Part shown: in pieces, positions 8,174 to 17,060 of the stretch
How the letters are laid out: each line of letters opens with the position of its first letter
Numbering within the stretch: the first letter of the stretch is position 1
Assembly: GCA_966250335.1 (NCBI GenBank)
Contig: CBINGZ010000023.1
Location: 20,159-84,158 of the forward strand
Length of the DNA stretch: 64,000 bases
Source: OLB7 sp966250335
Lineage (GTDB): Bacteria > Bacteroidota > Ignavibacteria > OLB7
Direction of reading: 5' to 3'
The notes under the pieces: model-generated
Database searches by the model: none
Told to the model about the DNA's origin: nothing
The model's input: the letters and a program-made list of their open reading frames with translations, nothing else
Made by a program: the position numbers and the translations under genes

Positions 8174-8219
8174 GAAGGGAGGGGTGAAGCCCGCATGAAA
8201 CCAATCCGGTAAACATTCG

Positions 8220-8825
8220 ATGCGAGAACGATATCTTCTTCCGATGCTTCTGCTCCTTGTTCTGCCCGGCTGTTCGTCGTCGCAGAAATCGGAGACGCAG
8301 GCGGCCGACACGACCGGCGGGGAGACGGACGAGACCTGGACCGCATACGACGATCCGATCGCGGACCGGCTCGACAGCCTTGCCGCGCTCTCAGTCGGCG
8401 ACTACGTTCATCTGCAGATCGGCCCCTGCTTCGGGAGCTGCGAGGGGAGGGCGTCGCTCTACTCGGTCGAGGGCCGCTCCTATCGCTACAGCGCCGAAAG
8501 CGGCGGAGGCGGCCGTGGGCCGGCGGTTCCCGTCAGACGGGCGGAGAGCGCCGTGCCGAAGGATGAGGCGGAGGAGACCTTCCGGAGTCTGGAGGAGGCG
8601 GGGATCTACGAGCTGGTTCCCGACAGCACGATGGTCGTCACCGATCTCTCCCATTTCTGGCTCAGGGCGCGGATCGGGGAGACGAAGATCACGATCGACA
8701 ACGCCTACCTGGGGGGGGAGCGGTATTTCCGTCGCGGCGACGACCGGGAGCTCGACAACAGCCTGATGGAAGCCTTCCATCGCGTGCGCGGTATCCTCTA
8801 CGCCCGTCTGCCGCAGGGAAAATAG
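8220..8825 (+). CDS. DUF6438-like lipoprotein, second of a tandem pair
   Basis: The 201-residue product begins with a lipoprotein signal (LVLPGCSSS, Cys18) and a Thr/Glu/Asp-rich tether. The mature domain has the canonical DUF6438 Cys motif GPCFGSC and is paralogous to the preceding protein across its length. It differs in being lipid-anchored and in keeping both cysteines. The gap between the two genes is 46 bp. DUF6438 proteins are common in Bacteroidota and uncharacterised, so no function is assigned. Confidence 0.72.
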   Translation: MRERYLLPMLLLLVLPGCSSSQKSETQAADTTGGETDETWTAYDDPIADRLDSLAALSVGDYVHLQIGPCFGSCEGRASLYSVEGRSYRYSAESGGGGRGPAVPVRRAESAVPKDEAEETFRSLEEAGIYELVPDSTMVVTDLSHFWLRARIGETKITIDNAYLGGERYFRRGDDRELDNSLMEAFHRVRGILYARLPQGK

Positions 8826-8892
8826 CCGAGGGAAACGATATCGCGGATCGACATATATCTCGACAGATTCCTCTCAACATAACGAACATCTC

Positions 8893-9309
8893 ATGCTGAC
8901 ATTCACACTGCAACTTCATTCCCTTGTCCGGTGGCTGGTGGTGCTCATGGTCGTTCTGGGGCTCATCAGGCTCCTGACCATCTGGATCTCGAAGCGGGAG
9001 TTCACGTCATCCGACAACAGCTTTCTGAAGATGATGACGGGGATGGTCGACCTTCAGTTCCTCATCGGTGTTGTCCTTCTGATCCTCTGGATCGTCAACA
9101 ACACGATGGGACGGTTCGTCTACGAACACGCCGGAACGAATCTTATCGCGATCGCCCTGCTGCACATAGGCACAAAGAAGTGGAAGAATTCGCCCGCGCC
9201 GGTCCGCGCGCGCAATACCTTCTTTATGATCCTGATCGCCGCCGCCCTCATCGGCGCCGCCGTTGCCCGTCTGCCGCAGGGCTGGACGCCGACGGCCACG
9301 TTCTGGTAG
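8893..9309 (+). CDS. Small four-helix membrane protein, cytochrome-b-like
   Basis: The 138-residue protein has four predicted membrane helices: about residues 10-30, 50-68, 78-92 and 103-120. The first helix begins LQLHSLVRWLVV, a pattern also found in small Bacteroidota proteins annotated as 'cytochrome B'. A second His sits in the third segment (ALLHIGTKK). These histidines could be heme ligands, but that is not shown. A strong terminator follows about 26 bp after the stop, so this is the last gene of its transcript. Confidence 0.65.
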   Translation: MLTFTLQLHSLVRWLVVLMVVLGLIRLLTIWISKREFTSSDNSFLKMMTGMVDLQFLIGVVLLILWIVNNTMGRFVYEHAGTNLIAIALLHIGTKKWKNSPAPVRARNTFFMILIAAALIGAAVARLPQGWTPTATFW

Positions 9310-9334
9310 GCCGGGCGGAAGATTCCCTTTACAC

Positions 9335-9375
9335 GAAGAAGGCCGTACCCATCGGGTACGGCCTTCTTCATTTTT
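9335..9375 (+). terminator. Rho-independent terminator after the small membrane protein
   Basis: A perfect 16-bp stem (9335-9350 with 9354-9369) encloses a 3-base loop and is followed by ATTTTT. The T-run lies on the plus side, so it ends the plus-strand transcript. The stem would also sit just beyond the convergent rlmD gene, but no T-run follows on that strand. Confidence 0.9.
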
Positions 9376-9388
9376 ATGTCGAATGCTC

Positions 9389-10816
9389 CTACCGCCGGAC
9401 CAGCAGCGCCACCGTCTCGACGTGATATGTCTGCGGGAACATGTCGACCGGCTGGACGTAGACGATGTCGTACTTCTCCGCCAGCAGGGCGCAGTCGCGC
9501 GCCTGGGTGGTGGGGTTGCAGCTCACGTAGCTGATCCGTTCCGGCGCGGCCTCCAGGATGCGGCGGACGACATCCTCGTGCATGCCGGCGCGCGGCGGGT
9601 CGGTGATGATCACGTCCGGGGCGGGGATCTCTCCCTCGATCGCCTTCCGCATATCCCCCGCAATGAACTCCACGTTGTCGACGCCGTTCCGCGTCGCGTT
9701 GTCGCGCGCGTCGGCGATCGCTCCCTCGTTCAGCTCGATGCCGACGGCACGCCCCGCGCGCCGGGCCGCCGCCAGGGTGATCGTTCCGGCGCCGCAGTAG
9801 AGATCCCAGACGACCTCCGATCCGGTAAGAGCGGCGGCCGTCAACGCTTCCTCGTAGAGCCTGTCTCCCTGCCGCGAGTTGGTCTGGAAGAAGGAGAAGG
9901 GGGAGATGGTGAAGTCGTTCCCGGCGATCCGCTCGGTGATGGTGCCGGGTCCGTAGAGAACCCGCGTCTCCTCGCTGAACGCGATCTGCGCCTTCTTCCT
10001 GTTGATCCCCTGGACGATCGTGGTCGTCTCCGGAACGTGGACTCTGAGGAATCTCGCATATCGATCGATCGTCTCGGTCGCGTCGTCGGAGGTGACCAGG
10101 ATCACCATCGTCTCTCCCGTCGCCCGCGACTGGCGGATCACCAGGTTCCGCAGCAGCCCCTCATGGGTCCGGAAGTCGTAGGGGGGGATGCCGTTCTCCA
10201 GCGCGAACTGGCGTGTGGCGTTCAGGATGGTGTTGCTGAGCTCCGACTGAAGCCAGCACTGCCGCACATCGAGCACCTTGTCGAACCGTCCCGGGACATG
10301 AAGCCCCACCGCGAAATTCTTCTCCAGAACGTCGCCGGCGGCGATCTCCTCGTCGGTGAGCCAGCGCTGGCTGCCGAAGGAAAATTCCATCTTGTTTCGA
10401 TAGAAATACTCCTCCGCCGAGCGTATCGTATGGCGAACCTCGACCCCGGCCAGCCCGCCGATCCTCTCGAACGCGTCGACCACGTGCTGCCGTTTCCACA
10501 TGATCTGCTCCTCGTAGGCGAGGTTCTGCCACTTGCATCCGCCGCAGGTCCCGAAATAGGAGCAGGGGGGATCGACCCGGACCGGGCTCGGGTCGAGCAC
10601 TTTGACCGTTCGCGCCTCGGCATGTCGTTTCCTCGTCTTCGTGACGAGCGCGCGGACCGTGTCGCCGGGGACGCAGCCGGAGACGAAGACCGCCATGCCG
10701 TTGTACCGGGCAACGCAGCCCCCTTCGAATGCGGCGGCTTCCGCCCGCACTATGTATTGATTGCCCCGCCGCAGCGGCGGGAGCGTCTCGTCGACCTCTG
10801 TCGATTCCACGTTCAT
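9389..10816 (-). CDS. rlmD: 23S rRNA (uracil-C5)-methyltransferase, RlmD/RumA family
   Basis: This SAM-dependent enzyme makes 5-methyluridine in 23S rRNA (U1939 in E. coli for RlmD). The 475-residue protein has an N-terminal TRAM domain (about residues 15-75) and the iron-sulfur cluster cysteines CSYFGTCGGC. A C-terminal Rossmann domain carries DLYCGAGTITLAAA (SAM binding), the TDPPRAG motif and YVSCNPTT with the catalytic Cys. The FSFFQTN motif is also present. Length is normal. RumA-type paralogues such as RlmC or TrmA-like enzymes cannot be excluded on sequence alone, but the Fe-S motif and TRAM domain favour RlmD/RumA. Confidence 0.9.
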   Translation of the reverse strand: MNVESTEVDETLPPLRRGNQYIVRAEAAAFEGGCVARYNGMAVFVSGCVPGDTVRALVTKTRKRHAEARTVKVLDPSPVRVDPPCSYFGTCGGCKWQNLAYEEQIMWKRQHVVDAFERIGGLAGVEVRHTIRSAEEYFYRNKMEFSFGSQRWLTDEEIAAGDVLEKNFAVGLHVPGRFDKVLDVRQCWLQSELSNTILNATRQFALENGIPPYDFRTHEGLLRNLVIRQSRATGETMVILVTSDDATETIDRYARFLRVHVPETTTIVQGINRKKAQIAFSEETRVLYGPGTITERIAGNDFTISPFSFFQTNSRQGDRLYEEALTAAALTGSEVVWDLYCGAGTITLAAARRAGRAVGIELNEGAIADARDNATRNGVDNVEFIAGDMRKAIEGEIPAPDVIITDPPRAGMHEDVVRRILEAAPERISYVSCNPTTQARDCALLAEKYDIVYVQPVDMFPQTYHVETVALLVRR

Positions 10817-10898
10817 CGTGTTCGGATAATTCTTCGGTGATCGACCCTTCCGCCTGTCGGCTCGCGGAGCGATATCGGAACGGGCCGGAACAAACGGA

Positions 10899-10925
10899 GA
10901 AGCCCGGCGATCGGCGCCGGGCTTC
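10899..10925 (-). terminator. Hairpin after the YfhO gene
   Basis: An 11-bp GC-rich stem (10899-10909 with 10915-10925) has a 5-base loop. On the minus strand it lies about 28 bp beyond the stop of the YfhO-family gene, and the following bases are moderately T-rich (TCCGTTTGTTCC). A weak intrinsic terminator separating it from rlmD is plausible. Confidence 0.5.
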
Positions 10926-10952
10926 GCGCGATTCGTCGATTCGGGACTCTTC

Positions 10953-13652
10953 TTACACGTCGTCTTCGGCGATCGCCGGGGCGTCGTGGATCGGATCGGC
11001 GTCCTGCGGGCGGCGGCGTTCCATCATGACACCGCCGATGATCGCCGCGAACATCCCCAGGTTGAGCGCCAGGGATGTCCACTTGCCGGTCTCGAAGCCG
11101 GAGCTGACGTAGTGCATCTCGACCTTGTGGTTCCCCGCCGGGACCACGAGACCGCGCAGCAGGTAGTCGGTCTGGATGATCTCCGCCGGTTTGCCGTCGA
11201 TCGTCGCCGACCATCCCGGCGGATAGTGTATCTCGCTGATCACCAGGAAGTTGCTCCCCGGTCCCGGCGCCGTCACATCCATCTCGATATGAAGCGGCTC
11301 GTATCGCGAGATGACGACGCTCCCCTTGCCGGGGTCGGCCGCGGTCGCCGTCGCCGTCGTGTCGGGAATCAGATTGCCGGCGGAATCGAGGCTCATCTTC
11401 CCCGCCAGGCCGGGGTTGTACCCGACCGGCGCGACCTGCGTCTCGAGAGGCTTCACCAGATAGGCGACGTCGCGGGGATCGAACAGGTTGTCCTTGATCC
11501 GCTCCAGCGTCGTCTTCTCATCGAGCACCTCGGTCCTGTTCACGAACCAGGCGCGGGGGAGCGCCTCGTCGAGCCGGTAGACGGCTCGGCCGCTCTGGGA
11601 GACGTACGCAAGGGTCATCCCCTCGTACTTCTGCGGCGGGGTCTGTCCCCCCTGGAGCGGAATGATCACATACTTCGTGTTGAGAATCCGCTGCGCCAGC
11701 GGCGAGGTCGGGCGGTCGCCGTCACCGGCCACGTCGAGCAGGTTCTGGTAGCTCCGCATCTTCGCGGAGGAGTATCCCAGGATATGCTCCTCCAGATGTC
11801 GCGCCGGGTAGTTCGGCTGCCGGGTCAGATCGAAGATCCTGTGCCTGGAGGTATCCTGCTTCAGGAACTGGTCCACATCGCTGGGGGCGAACTCCTGCGC
11901 CACCAGATCGGCCGGCACCGTGTGCATAGGTCTGTACGCGATACGCCAGAGGTCGAAGACCAGGATCCCGAGGAGCAGCGTCTTGAAGAGGATCGGGGAG
12001 ACCCGTCCCTTCAGATAGTAGTACATCAGCAGGAGGGTGCAGACGCCGAAGAACCCGCTGACGAGCCAGTCGGTCATCGCCATGTTGAAGACGAAGTTGA
12101 TCGCATCCGCGTTCCCCGCCGCCCCTTTCTGCGACGCGTTCACCGAGGCTGCGTAGCTCGACTGGAGCATCGACTGTCCCAGAAGTCCGATCAGGGTGAA
12201 GAGGCCGAAGAAGCCTGCCCCGTAAAGGATCGTCCTGGTCGCCTTCGGGTTCTCCCGTGCCTTGTGCATCGCGATCAGCGACTCGATCCCGAACCCGGCC
12301 AGGATCGGGAAGGCGAACTCCATCAGGATCAGCGACTGACTCGGCGCCCTGAACTTGTTGAATCCCGGCACGACATTATAGAAGAGATCGTACAGGAACC
12401 CGAACGAGTTCTTCCCGAACGAGAGGAGAAGTCCGAAGATCGCGACGCCGATCATCCCCTGAACGAATCTGTTGCGCCTGTTCATCCAGGCGCCGAAGAT
12501 CCCCAGGATCAGGACGGCGACCCCCATGTAGTGGGCCGCGTCGGTGAAGTCCATCTGCCCCCAGTAGAGCATCGCCCGCTCGGAACCTTCCGGGGCGTCG
12601 GGGGGATACTGCACCTTGCCGAAGCCGTAATATCCCGGCACGACGAACGTGATCATCTCCTCCGGAGAGAAGGACCAGCGGGTCGAATAGTCGTATCCCT
12701 GACCGACCGCCATCGCGCTCTGCTCATGCTTCGGGTCGACGGTGATCGAGGCCGCGCCCCGGGTGGAGTAGGGGAGATATTCGTTCACCGCCAGGTTGCG
12801 ATCGAGTCCCATGCCGTACGCCATGCCGCCGGCGACCGCCAGGATCAGCGCGGCGCGGAAGACACCTCCCAGCCTGCGCTTGCTTTCGCTCCTCCCGGTG
12901 AGTTCGGAGATGAGCTCGATCAGCATGTAGATCCCCACGGCGCAGATCCCGTAGAACGCCGTCTGCAGGTGCGCCGCCTCCACCATGATATGCACCGCCA
13001 GAACGAGCAGCCCCGCGTAGAGGAGGCTCCATCGGTCTATCAGCTTCTCAAGACAGAGGAAGATGTAGGGGAAGGTCATCAGCACCGTGATCTTGGTGTT
13101 GTGACCGATCATGATATAGATGATGATCCAGGTGGAGAAGAGGGCGGCCATCGAGACGAAGAAGGAGGTCGACCGCGCGGCCTTCTTGCTCCGCATCAGC
13201 AGGAACATCCCCAGGCCGTAGATGAAGTAGTGGAAGACCACGCGCATCACCGGGTAGTTGACGACCCCGACGAGATGTTCGCTGGAGTAGAAGATCTTCA
13301 TCGTCAGATCCCACCAGCGGTCGCCGGTCACCATGTAGGCGGCGTAGGCGGGCATGCCGCTGAAGATGTAGGGCATCCAGAGGGGGGATTCCCCGTTCTT
13401 GTCCATCATCTCCAGGTAGGGACGGAAGCTCTCCCATGCCAGGTAGTCGCTGGCGCCGAAGATCCGGTTGGAGAAGATGGGACCGCTGAAGAAGAGGATC
13501 AGCGCCAGGAAGATCAGCCCGACGAATATTGCGGTGTGATACTTCGGGTTGATGCCGAGGAAGGGAGCTCCCTCGGAACCGGCCCGTGCCGTCGCCCCTT
13601 TCCGTGTCGTCGACTGCGGACGCTTCGGGGGGCCGCTGCGCGTAGTTGCCAT
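10953..13652 (-). CDS. Large YfhO-family membrane protein
   Basis: The 899-residue protein begins with a basic cytoplasmic tail (about residues 1-38). More than ten hydrophobic segments follow to about residue 560, with short charged loops including SDYLAWESFRPY and SGMPAYAAYMVTGD after the first helix. A soluble extracytoplasmic region of about 280 residues comes next, and one last membrane helix lies near residue 870. This layout and the late PPGWSATIDGKPAEI motif match Bacteroidota YfhO proteins (PF09586), which are thought to act in glycosylation of cell-envelope polymers or lipids using polyprenyl-linked sugars. The substrate is unknown. The gene lies downstream of a GT4 glycosyltransferase and two LURP-one-like genes on the same strand, which is compatible with an envelope-glycan role (inference). 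Confidence 0.82.
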   Translation of the reverse strand: MATTRSGPPKRPQSTTRKGATARAGSEGAPFLGINPKYHTAIFVGLIFLALILFFSGPIFSNRIFGASDYLAWESFRPYLEMMDKNGESPLWMPYIFSGMPAYAAYMVTGDRWWDLTMKIFYSSEHLVGVVNYPVMRVVFHYFIYGLGMFLLMRSKKAARSTSFFVSMAALFSTWIIIYIMIGHNTKITVLMTFPYIFLCLEKLIDRWSLLYAGLLVLAVHIMVEAAHLQTAFYGICAVGIYMLIELISELTGRSESKRRLGGVFRAALILAVAGGMAYGMGLDRNLAVNEYLPYSTRGAASITVDPKHEQSAMAVGQGYDYSTRWSFSPEEMITFVVPGYYGFGKVQYPPDAPEGSERAMLYWGQMDFTDAAHYMGVAVLILGIFGAWMNRRNRFVQGMIGVAIFGLLLSFGKNSFGFLYDLFYNVVPGFNKFRAPSQSLILMEFAFPILAGFGIESLIAMHKARENPKATRTILYGAGFFGLFTLIGLLGQSMLQSSYAASVNASQKGAAGNADAINFVFNMAMTDWLVSGFFGVCTLLLMYYYLKGRVSPILFKTLLLGILVFDLWRIAYRPMHTVPADLVAQEFAPSDVDQFLKQDTSRHRIFDLTRQPNYPARHLEEHILGYSSAKMRSYQNLLDVAGDGDRPTSPLAQRILNTKYVIIPLQGGQTPPQKYEGMTLAYVSQSGRAVYRLDEALPRAWFVNRTEVLDEKTTLERIKDNLFDPRDVAYLVKPLETQVAPVGYNPGLAGKMSLDSAGNLIPDTTATATAADPGKGSVVISRYEPLHIEMDVTAPGPGSNFLVISEIHYPPGWSATIDGKPAEIIQTDYLLRGLVVPAGNHKVEMHYVSSGFETGKWTSLALNLGMFAAIIGGVMMERRRPQDADPIHDAPAIAEDDV

Positions 13653-13670
13653 GGATGCTTCGTTAATATG

Positions 13671-13739
13671 CCGGCGGGTCGGCCCGCCGGGATGCCGTGG
13701 ATATGAAGTCGTAGCATGCTGATGCCCGCGGGCCGGGCA
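13671..13739 (-). other. Two GC-rich hairpins in the leader of the YfhO gene
   Basis: An 8-bp stem with a TCGG loop (13671-13678 with 13683-13690) and a 6-bp stem (13723-13728 with 13734-13739) occupy the 140-bp gap before the YfhO start. Neither is followed by a T-run on either strand. They could form a structured 5' leader or a weak boundary to the upstream LURP-one pair. Confidence 0.35.
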
Positions 13740-13792
13740 CGATCGAGAGTCGCAATATAGCTACTGCAACCGGTCCTGCCGGAGCCGGATCG

Positions 13793-14362
13793 CTACGGGA
13801 GGATCGTCCGCAGGATCGCGAACGCCAGCGCCATCCGCCTGTCGAACCGGTGATGGAGGTCTCCCGTGAAATCGAGCTCGTAGTAGTTCCGGGATTTCCT
13901 GCCGAGCCCTCCGCCGGCGGTGATCCGGCACGGCTCCTCGATCCCGATCCTCAGAACATAATGCCTCGGTATCAGACTGATATGGGAGGCGACGTCGAGG
14001 ACGAACGAGAGATAGTAGCGAAACCTCGGCGATTCGAACCGCCCGATCTCCTTCTCGTTCGCGTCGAAGAGCTTCCAGACCGCGCCGATCCCGGTGTGCT
14101 CAAGGCTTCCTATCAGCCTGTCGCTCCCCGATTCAATCACATCGTATCGCGACGCAGTGAGGACCGGGCCGCGTGTCCGAACCCTCCAGATCTCCTCGGT
14201 CAGCTCCTCGTCGGCATAGACGCGGGCATCTCCCTTGAGGGAGAGGATCTTCGTCACCGCGCGGCAGACCGGTTCCCCCTCGTCGTCGTCGAATCGGAGC
14301 ACGAGATCCTTCCGGCGCGTCTCGGAACGGGAGAGCGTGTATCTGTCCGAACGGAGATCCAC
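13793..14362 (-). CDS. LURP-one/scramblase-like (tubby-fold) protein, second of a tandem pair
   Basis: The 189-residue protein has the alternating strand pattern of the LURP-one-related/scramblase family. Early lysine-rich strands (KILSLKGDARVYADEEL) are followed by a YDVI-(8)-IGSLEHTG motif, a KLFDANEKEIGRFE strand and a C-terminal hydrophobic helix (about residues 173-189). It has no signal peptide. It shares these elements in the same order with the protein encoded immediately upstream (three-base gap), so the pair is a tandem duplication. Family members are thought to adopt a tubby-like barrel with a buried helix; bacterial functions are unknown. A membrane-associated or lipid-binding role is only a guess. 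Confidence 0.65.
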   Translation of the reverse strand: MDLRSDRYTLSRSETRRKDLVLRFDDDEGEPVCRAVTKILSLKGDARVYADEELTEEIWRVRTRGPVLTASRYDVIESGSDRLIGSLEHTGIGAVWKLFDANEKEIGRFESPRFRYYLSFVLDVASHISLIPRHYVLRIGIEEPCRITAGGGLGRKSRNYYELDFTGDLHHRFDRRMALAFAILRTILP

Positions 14363-14365
14363 GCG

Positions 14366-14944
14366 CTATCCTTCGCGTCCTTCGATCGCGCAGAGGAGAA
14401 GCCCGGCCGCAAGACCGAGACGCTTGTCGAGCGCCTTCCGGTCGTCGTAGCTGAAATCGACCTCGAGCTTCATCACGAACGGGTTGAACTGCTGCTTGTA
14501 GACGCAGGCGACCCGTCCCTCAACCTCTCCGTGAAAGGTCTGCGGTATCAGATTGGTGATGAAGCGGCGGATGAGCGCCAGCATCGTGCTGTCTTCGCGG
14601 ATGCGGCCGATCTCCCGCTCATCCTCGTTCAGCAGCAGCCACTCATCCTTCAGGATCGACTTCCACCCCTTGCGACGCATCACACCGACCCTTTCCCCGG
14701 TCTGGGGGTCGATGACGTCGTACGACGCCGAGAAGTCGATCACGCTCCGCGCGGTGATCGTCAGCACCTCGGTCGTCATCGTCTCGTCGGTGTAGAGGCG
14801 GATATCCTCCTTGAGCTTGAACGCCTTCATCTTGGAGAAGAAGAGGAGTTCGCCGGATGGACCGAAGACGTGGAACGCCCCGCCGAAGAGCTTCAGGACC
14901 TTACGGCGAATCAGGTACGACGTGTGCTCGAAATTCTGATGCAT
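14366..14944 (-). CDS. LURP-one/scramblase-like (tubby-fold) protein, first of a tandem pair
   Basis: The 192-residue product shows the family signature more clearly than its neighbour: YLIRRKVLKLFGGAFHVF, then KLKEDIRLYTDETM, SYDVIDPQTGERVGVMRRKG and LLLNEDEREIGRI. A C-terminal hydrophobic helix (GLAAGLLLCAI) is the predicted central helix of the tubby-like barrel. There is no export signal. It begins 63 bp beyond the stop of the GT4 glycosyltransferase gene and ends three bases before its paralogue, so all three are probably one transcript. Confidence 0.7.
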   Translation of the reverse strand: MHQNFEHTSYLIRRKVLKLFGGAFHVFGPSGELLFFSKMKAFKLKEDIRLYTDETMTTEVLTITARSVIDFSASYDVIDPQTGERVGVMRRKGWKSILKDEWLLLNEDEREIGRIREDSTMLALIRRFITNLIPQTFHGEVEGRVACVYKQQFNPFVMKLEVDFSYDDRKALDKRLGLAAGLLLCAIEGREG

Positions 14945-15007
14945 GATCGTCGGGGTTGAAGAGTTGAAGAATTGATTGAAGGATGCCCGCGGAACGGGCC
15001 GAGGGAA

Positions 15008-16354
15008 TCACCGGCGACGCTCCGGTTCGGGACGGCCGGCGACCACCGTGTTCAGCAGTCCGGCAAGACGCCCCGTGACGTTCCTGCGCTCGTAACGTTC
15101 TATCGCCTCACGATCCGGATGGAGCGAGCTGTGGCTCGTGATATGATCGTTGTAGAGAGCCAGGAAGGCGCGCGCGATGCCGGGGATGTTCGACTGGTGC
15201 GCCACGTACCCTCCGCGCGTCTCCCGGATCAGCTCGTAGATCGCCCCCCGTTCCGGAGCGACGGCGATCACCGGACGTCCCGAGCCGATATATTCGTAGA
15301 CCTTGCCGGGGACCACCTCCTCGCTCTCGTCGCATTCGTCCACCACGAGGAGAACGGCATCGGAGAGAAGGAGCTGGCGGATGCTCTCGGAGTGCGCCAT
15401 GTAGCCGACGATCTCGATCGAATCGCGCAGGTCGCTGTTCCTGAACATTTCCATCACCTCCTCGCCGAACCTTCCAATAAATCGAAGTCTGATATTCTTC
15501 GGATCGATCTCCTTCCGGAGCGCAAGCCCCTCGACCGCCTTGAGGAAGGCATCGGGGTTCCTGCGGCCGTACATCGAGCCGGTGTAGGTGACGGTGAAGC
15601 GCCGGTCGCTCCGTTCGGCCCCGTCGACGGCGGGGAAATCGGCGCTGTCGAAGCCGTTCGGCAGATGATGGAATTTCGCGGGGGGGAGCGAGGGATATTT
15701 CCCGAGCGCGTCCTTCGTGATCCCAAGCCATGCCACCTCCACCGCCTCCGCCTCCTTGAAGACGGCATGCTCCAGCATCCTGTCGATCCGTGCCGGTATC
15801 GCCCACCGCTCCGGGGTGGTGATGAAGCCGGTCCAGGGGTCGCGGAACCCGGCGATCCAGGGGAGCCCCGTCTTCCGTTTCAGCGAGCGGGCGATCAGCG
15901 CGCAGGTGTAGGGGGGGGAGGAGCTGTAGATCGCGGAGATCCCCTCCTCGCGGATCACATCGAGCCCCGCCCTGACAGCCGGGTTCAGCCATCCGATCCG
16001 GGCGTCCGGGATGAAGAAGGTGGAGCGGATGAACTCGGAGATCCGTTCGGAGGCGGAGAGCTTCGTCCCCTCCTTGCGAATGGTGTTGACGTCGATCGCC
16101 ACACCCTTCCCCTTGCCGGTCAGCTTCCTGTAGAGGTCGTACGGTTCGAAGATGTCGGTGCGGACGACCCGTACCCCCGCCGGGATCTCCTTCAGGAGCG
16201 ATTCGTCGCGCGCGGGGAAGTTGCCGTCCGCCACGGTCAGCACCACCGGTTCCCAGCCGAAGTCGCGCAGGTACTGCACATACTTCAGGACACGCTGCAC
16301 ACCAGGGCCGCCGGAGGGGGGAAAGTAATAGGCTACGATCAGGACCTTGTTCAT
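15008..16354 (-). CDS. GT4-family glycosyltransferase
   Basis: This is a retaining GT-B glycosyltransferase, expected to move a sugar from a nucleotide-sugar donor onto an envelope glycan or lipid acceptor. The start at 16354 gives the typical opening MNKVLIVAYYFPPSGGPGVQ, with the glycine-rich acceptor-side loop. The longer open frame upstream overlaps the divergent Nudix gene and has no domain signal. The C-terminal half carries the E-x7-E region of GT4 enzymes: EEVVPGKVYEYIGSGRP followed by IAVAPERGAIYE. The 448-residue length is normal. It heads a minus-strand group with two LURP-one-like genes and a YfhO gene. Donor and acceptor are unknown. Confidence 0.88.
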   Translation of the reverse strand: MNKVLIVAYYFPPSGGPGVQRVLKYVQYLRDFGWEPVVLTVADGNFPARDESLLKEIPAGVRVVRTDIFEPYDLYRKLTGKGKGVAIDVNTIRKEGTKLSASERISEFIRSTFFIPDARIGWLNPAVRAGLDVIREEGISAIYSSSPPYTCALIARSLKRKTGLPWIAGFRDPWTGFITTPERWAIPARIDRMLEHAVFKEAEAVEVAWLGITKDALGKYPSLPPAKFHHLPNGFDSADFPAVDGAERSDRRFTVTYTGSMYGRRNPDAFLKAVEGLALRKEIDPKNIRLRFIGRFGEEVMEMFRNSDLRDSIEIVGYMAHSESIRQLLLSDAVLLVVDECDESEEVVPGKVYEYIGSGRPVIAVAPERGAIYELIRETRGGYVAHQSNIPGIARAFLALYNDHITSHSSLHPDREAIERYERRNVTGRLAGLLNTVVAGRPEPERRR

Positions 16355-16405
16355 AAGCCGCCTAAAATACGTGGAGACGCGGGAACGGCGATACCCCCGC
16401 GTTGG

Positions 16406-16413
16406 TATATTTG
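16406..16413 (+). promoter_or_regulatory. Candidate Bacteroidota-type -7 element upstream of the Nudix gene
   Basis: TATATTTG matches the Bacteroidota -7 consensus TAnnTTTG exactly and lies 53 bp upstream of the Nudix start, in the divergent intergenic region. No convincing -33 TTG is seen at the usual distance, so confidence is low. Confidence 0.35.
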
Positions 16414-16465
16414 CCCGCTGCCGTATTCCGACACGTATCCATACCGATAATTCATCCGAAGTCCT

Positions 16466-16939
16466 ATGATCGTTCTCGACCGGGAATCGACGAAATTCAC
16501 CTATCGTGTAGCGGGCGTGGCGCTGCGCGACGGGGAAGTGCTCCTCCACCGCGCCGACCACGACGACTTCTGGGGGCTCCCCGGCGGACGGTGTGAGATG
16601 CTTGAACCCTCCGCCGAGACGCTCGCCAGGGAGATGCGGGAGGAGATCGAGGCCGACGTCACGGTGGAGCGTCTTCTCTGGGTCGTGGAGAACTTCTTCG
16701 AGTACAACGGCGTCAGCTCCCACGAGCTCGGTCTCTACTACCTGATGTCGCTCCCCCCCGACTCGGCTCCCTGCCTGGCCCGCGAACCGTTCGACGTCTA
16801 TGAGGGGACCTTGAAACTGATCTTCCAGTGGCACCCTATCGAGACGCTGACAAACGTCATCATAAAGCCCTCCTTCCTCAATGAAGCCATACGGTCGCTG
16901 ACGGACGGCATCACCCATGTCGTTCATCACGACAGGTAA
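16466..16939 (+). CDS. Nudix hydrolase
   Basis: The 157-residue protein contains a Nudix box beginning GGRCEMLEPSAETLAREMREE, matching G-x5-E-x7-R-E-U-x-E-E at the metal-binding positions. The final G-U of the consensus is replaced by E-A. Family members hydrolyse nucleoside diphosphates linked to another moiety, such as damaged dNTPs, NDP-sugars or ADP-ribose. The substrate cannot be read from the sequence. The N-terminal FTYRVAGVALRDGEVLLHR strand is typical. It is divergent from the glycosyltransferase and about 120 bp upstream of topA. Confidence 0.88.
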   Translation: MIVLDRESTKFTYRVAGVALRDGEVLLHRADHDDFWGLPGGRCEMLEPSAETLAREMREEIEADVTVERLLWVVENFFEYNGVSSHELGLYYLMSLPPDSAPCLAREPFDVYEGTLKLIFQWHPIETLTNVIIKPSFLNEAIRSLTDGITHVVHHDR

Positions 16940-17060
16940 AGAGGAAAGGGGGGAAGCGGGTCGGATACGAATCGGAATGTCACGCTCTACCTGTTCGCGA
17001 CATTTCCTATTCGTTCAGCCTGAAGAGGCGTCCGAGCTTCAACATGCATAGAGAACGGGA

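Noticed and set aside
10986..13706. A 906-codon open frame on the plus strand opposite the YfhO gene.
   Set aside because: It has no domain-like sequence, its composition is Arg/Asp/Gly-rich as expected for the antisense of a GC-rich gene, and the minus-strand product has clear membrane helices and family motifs.
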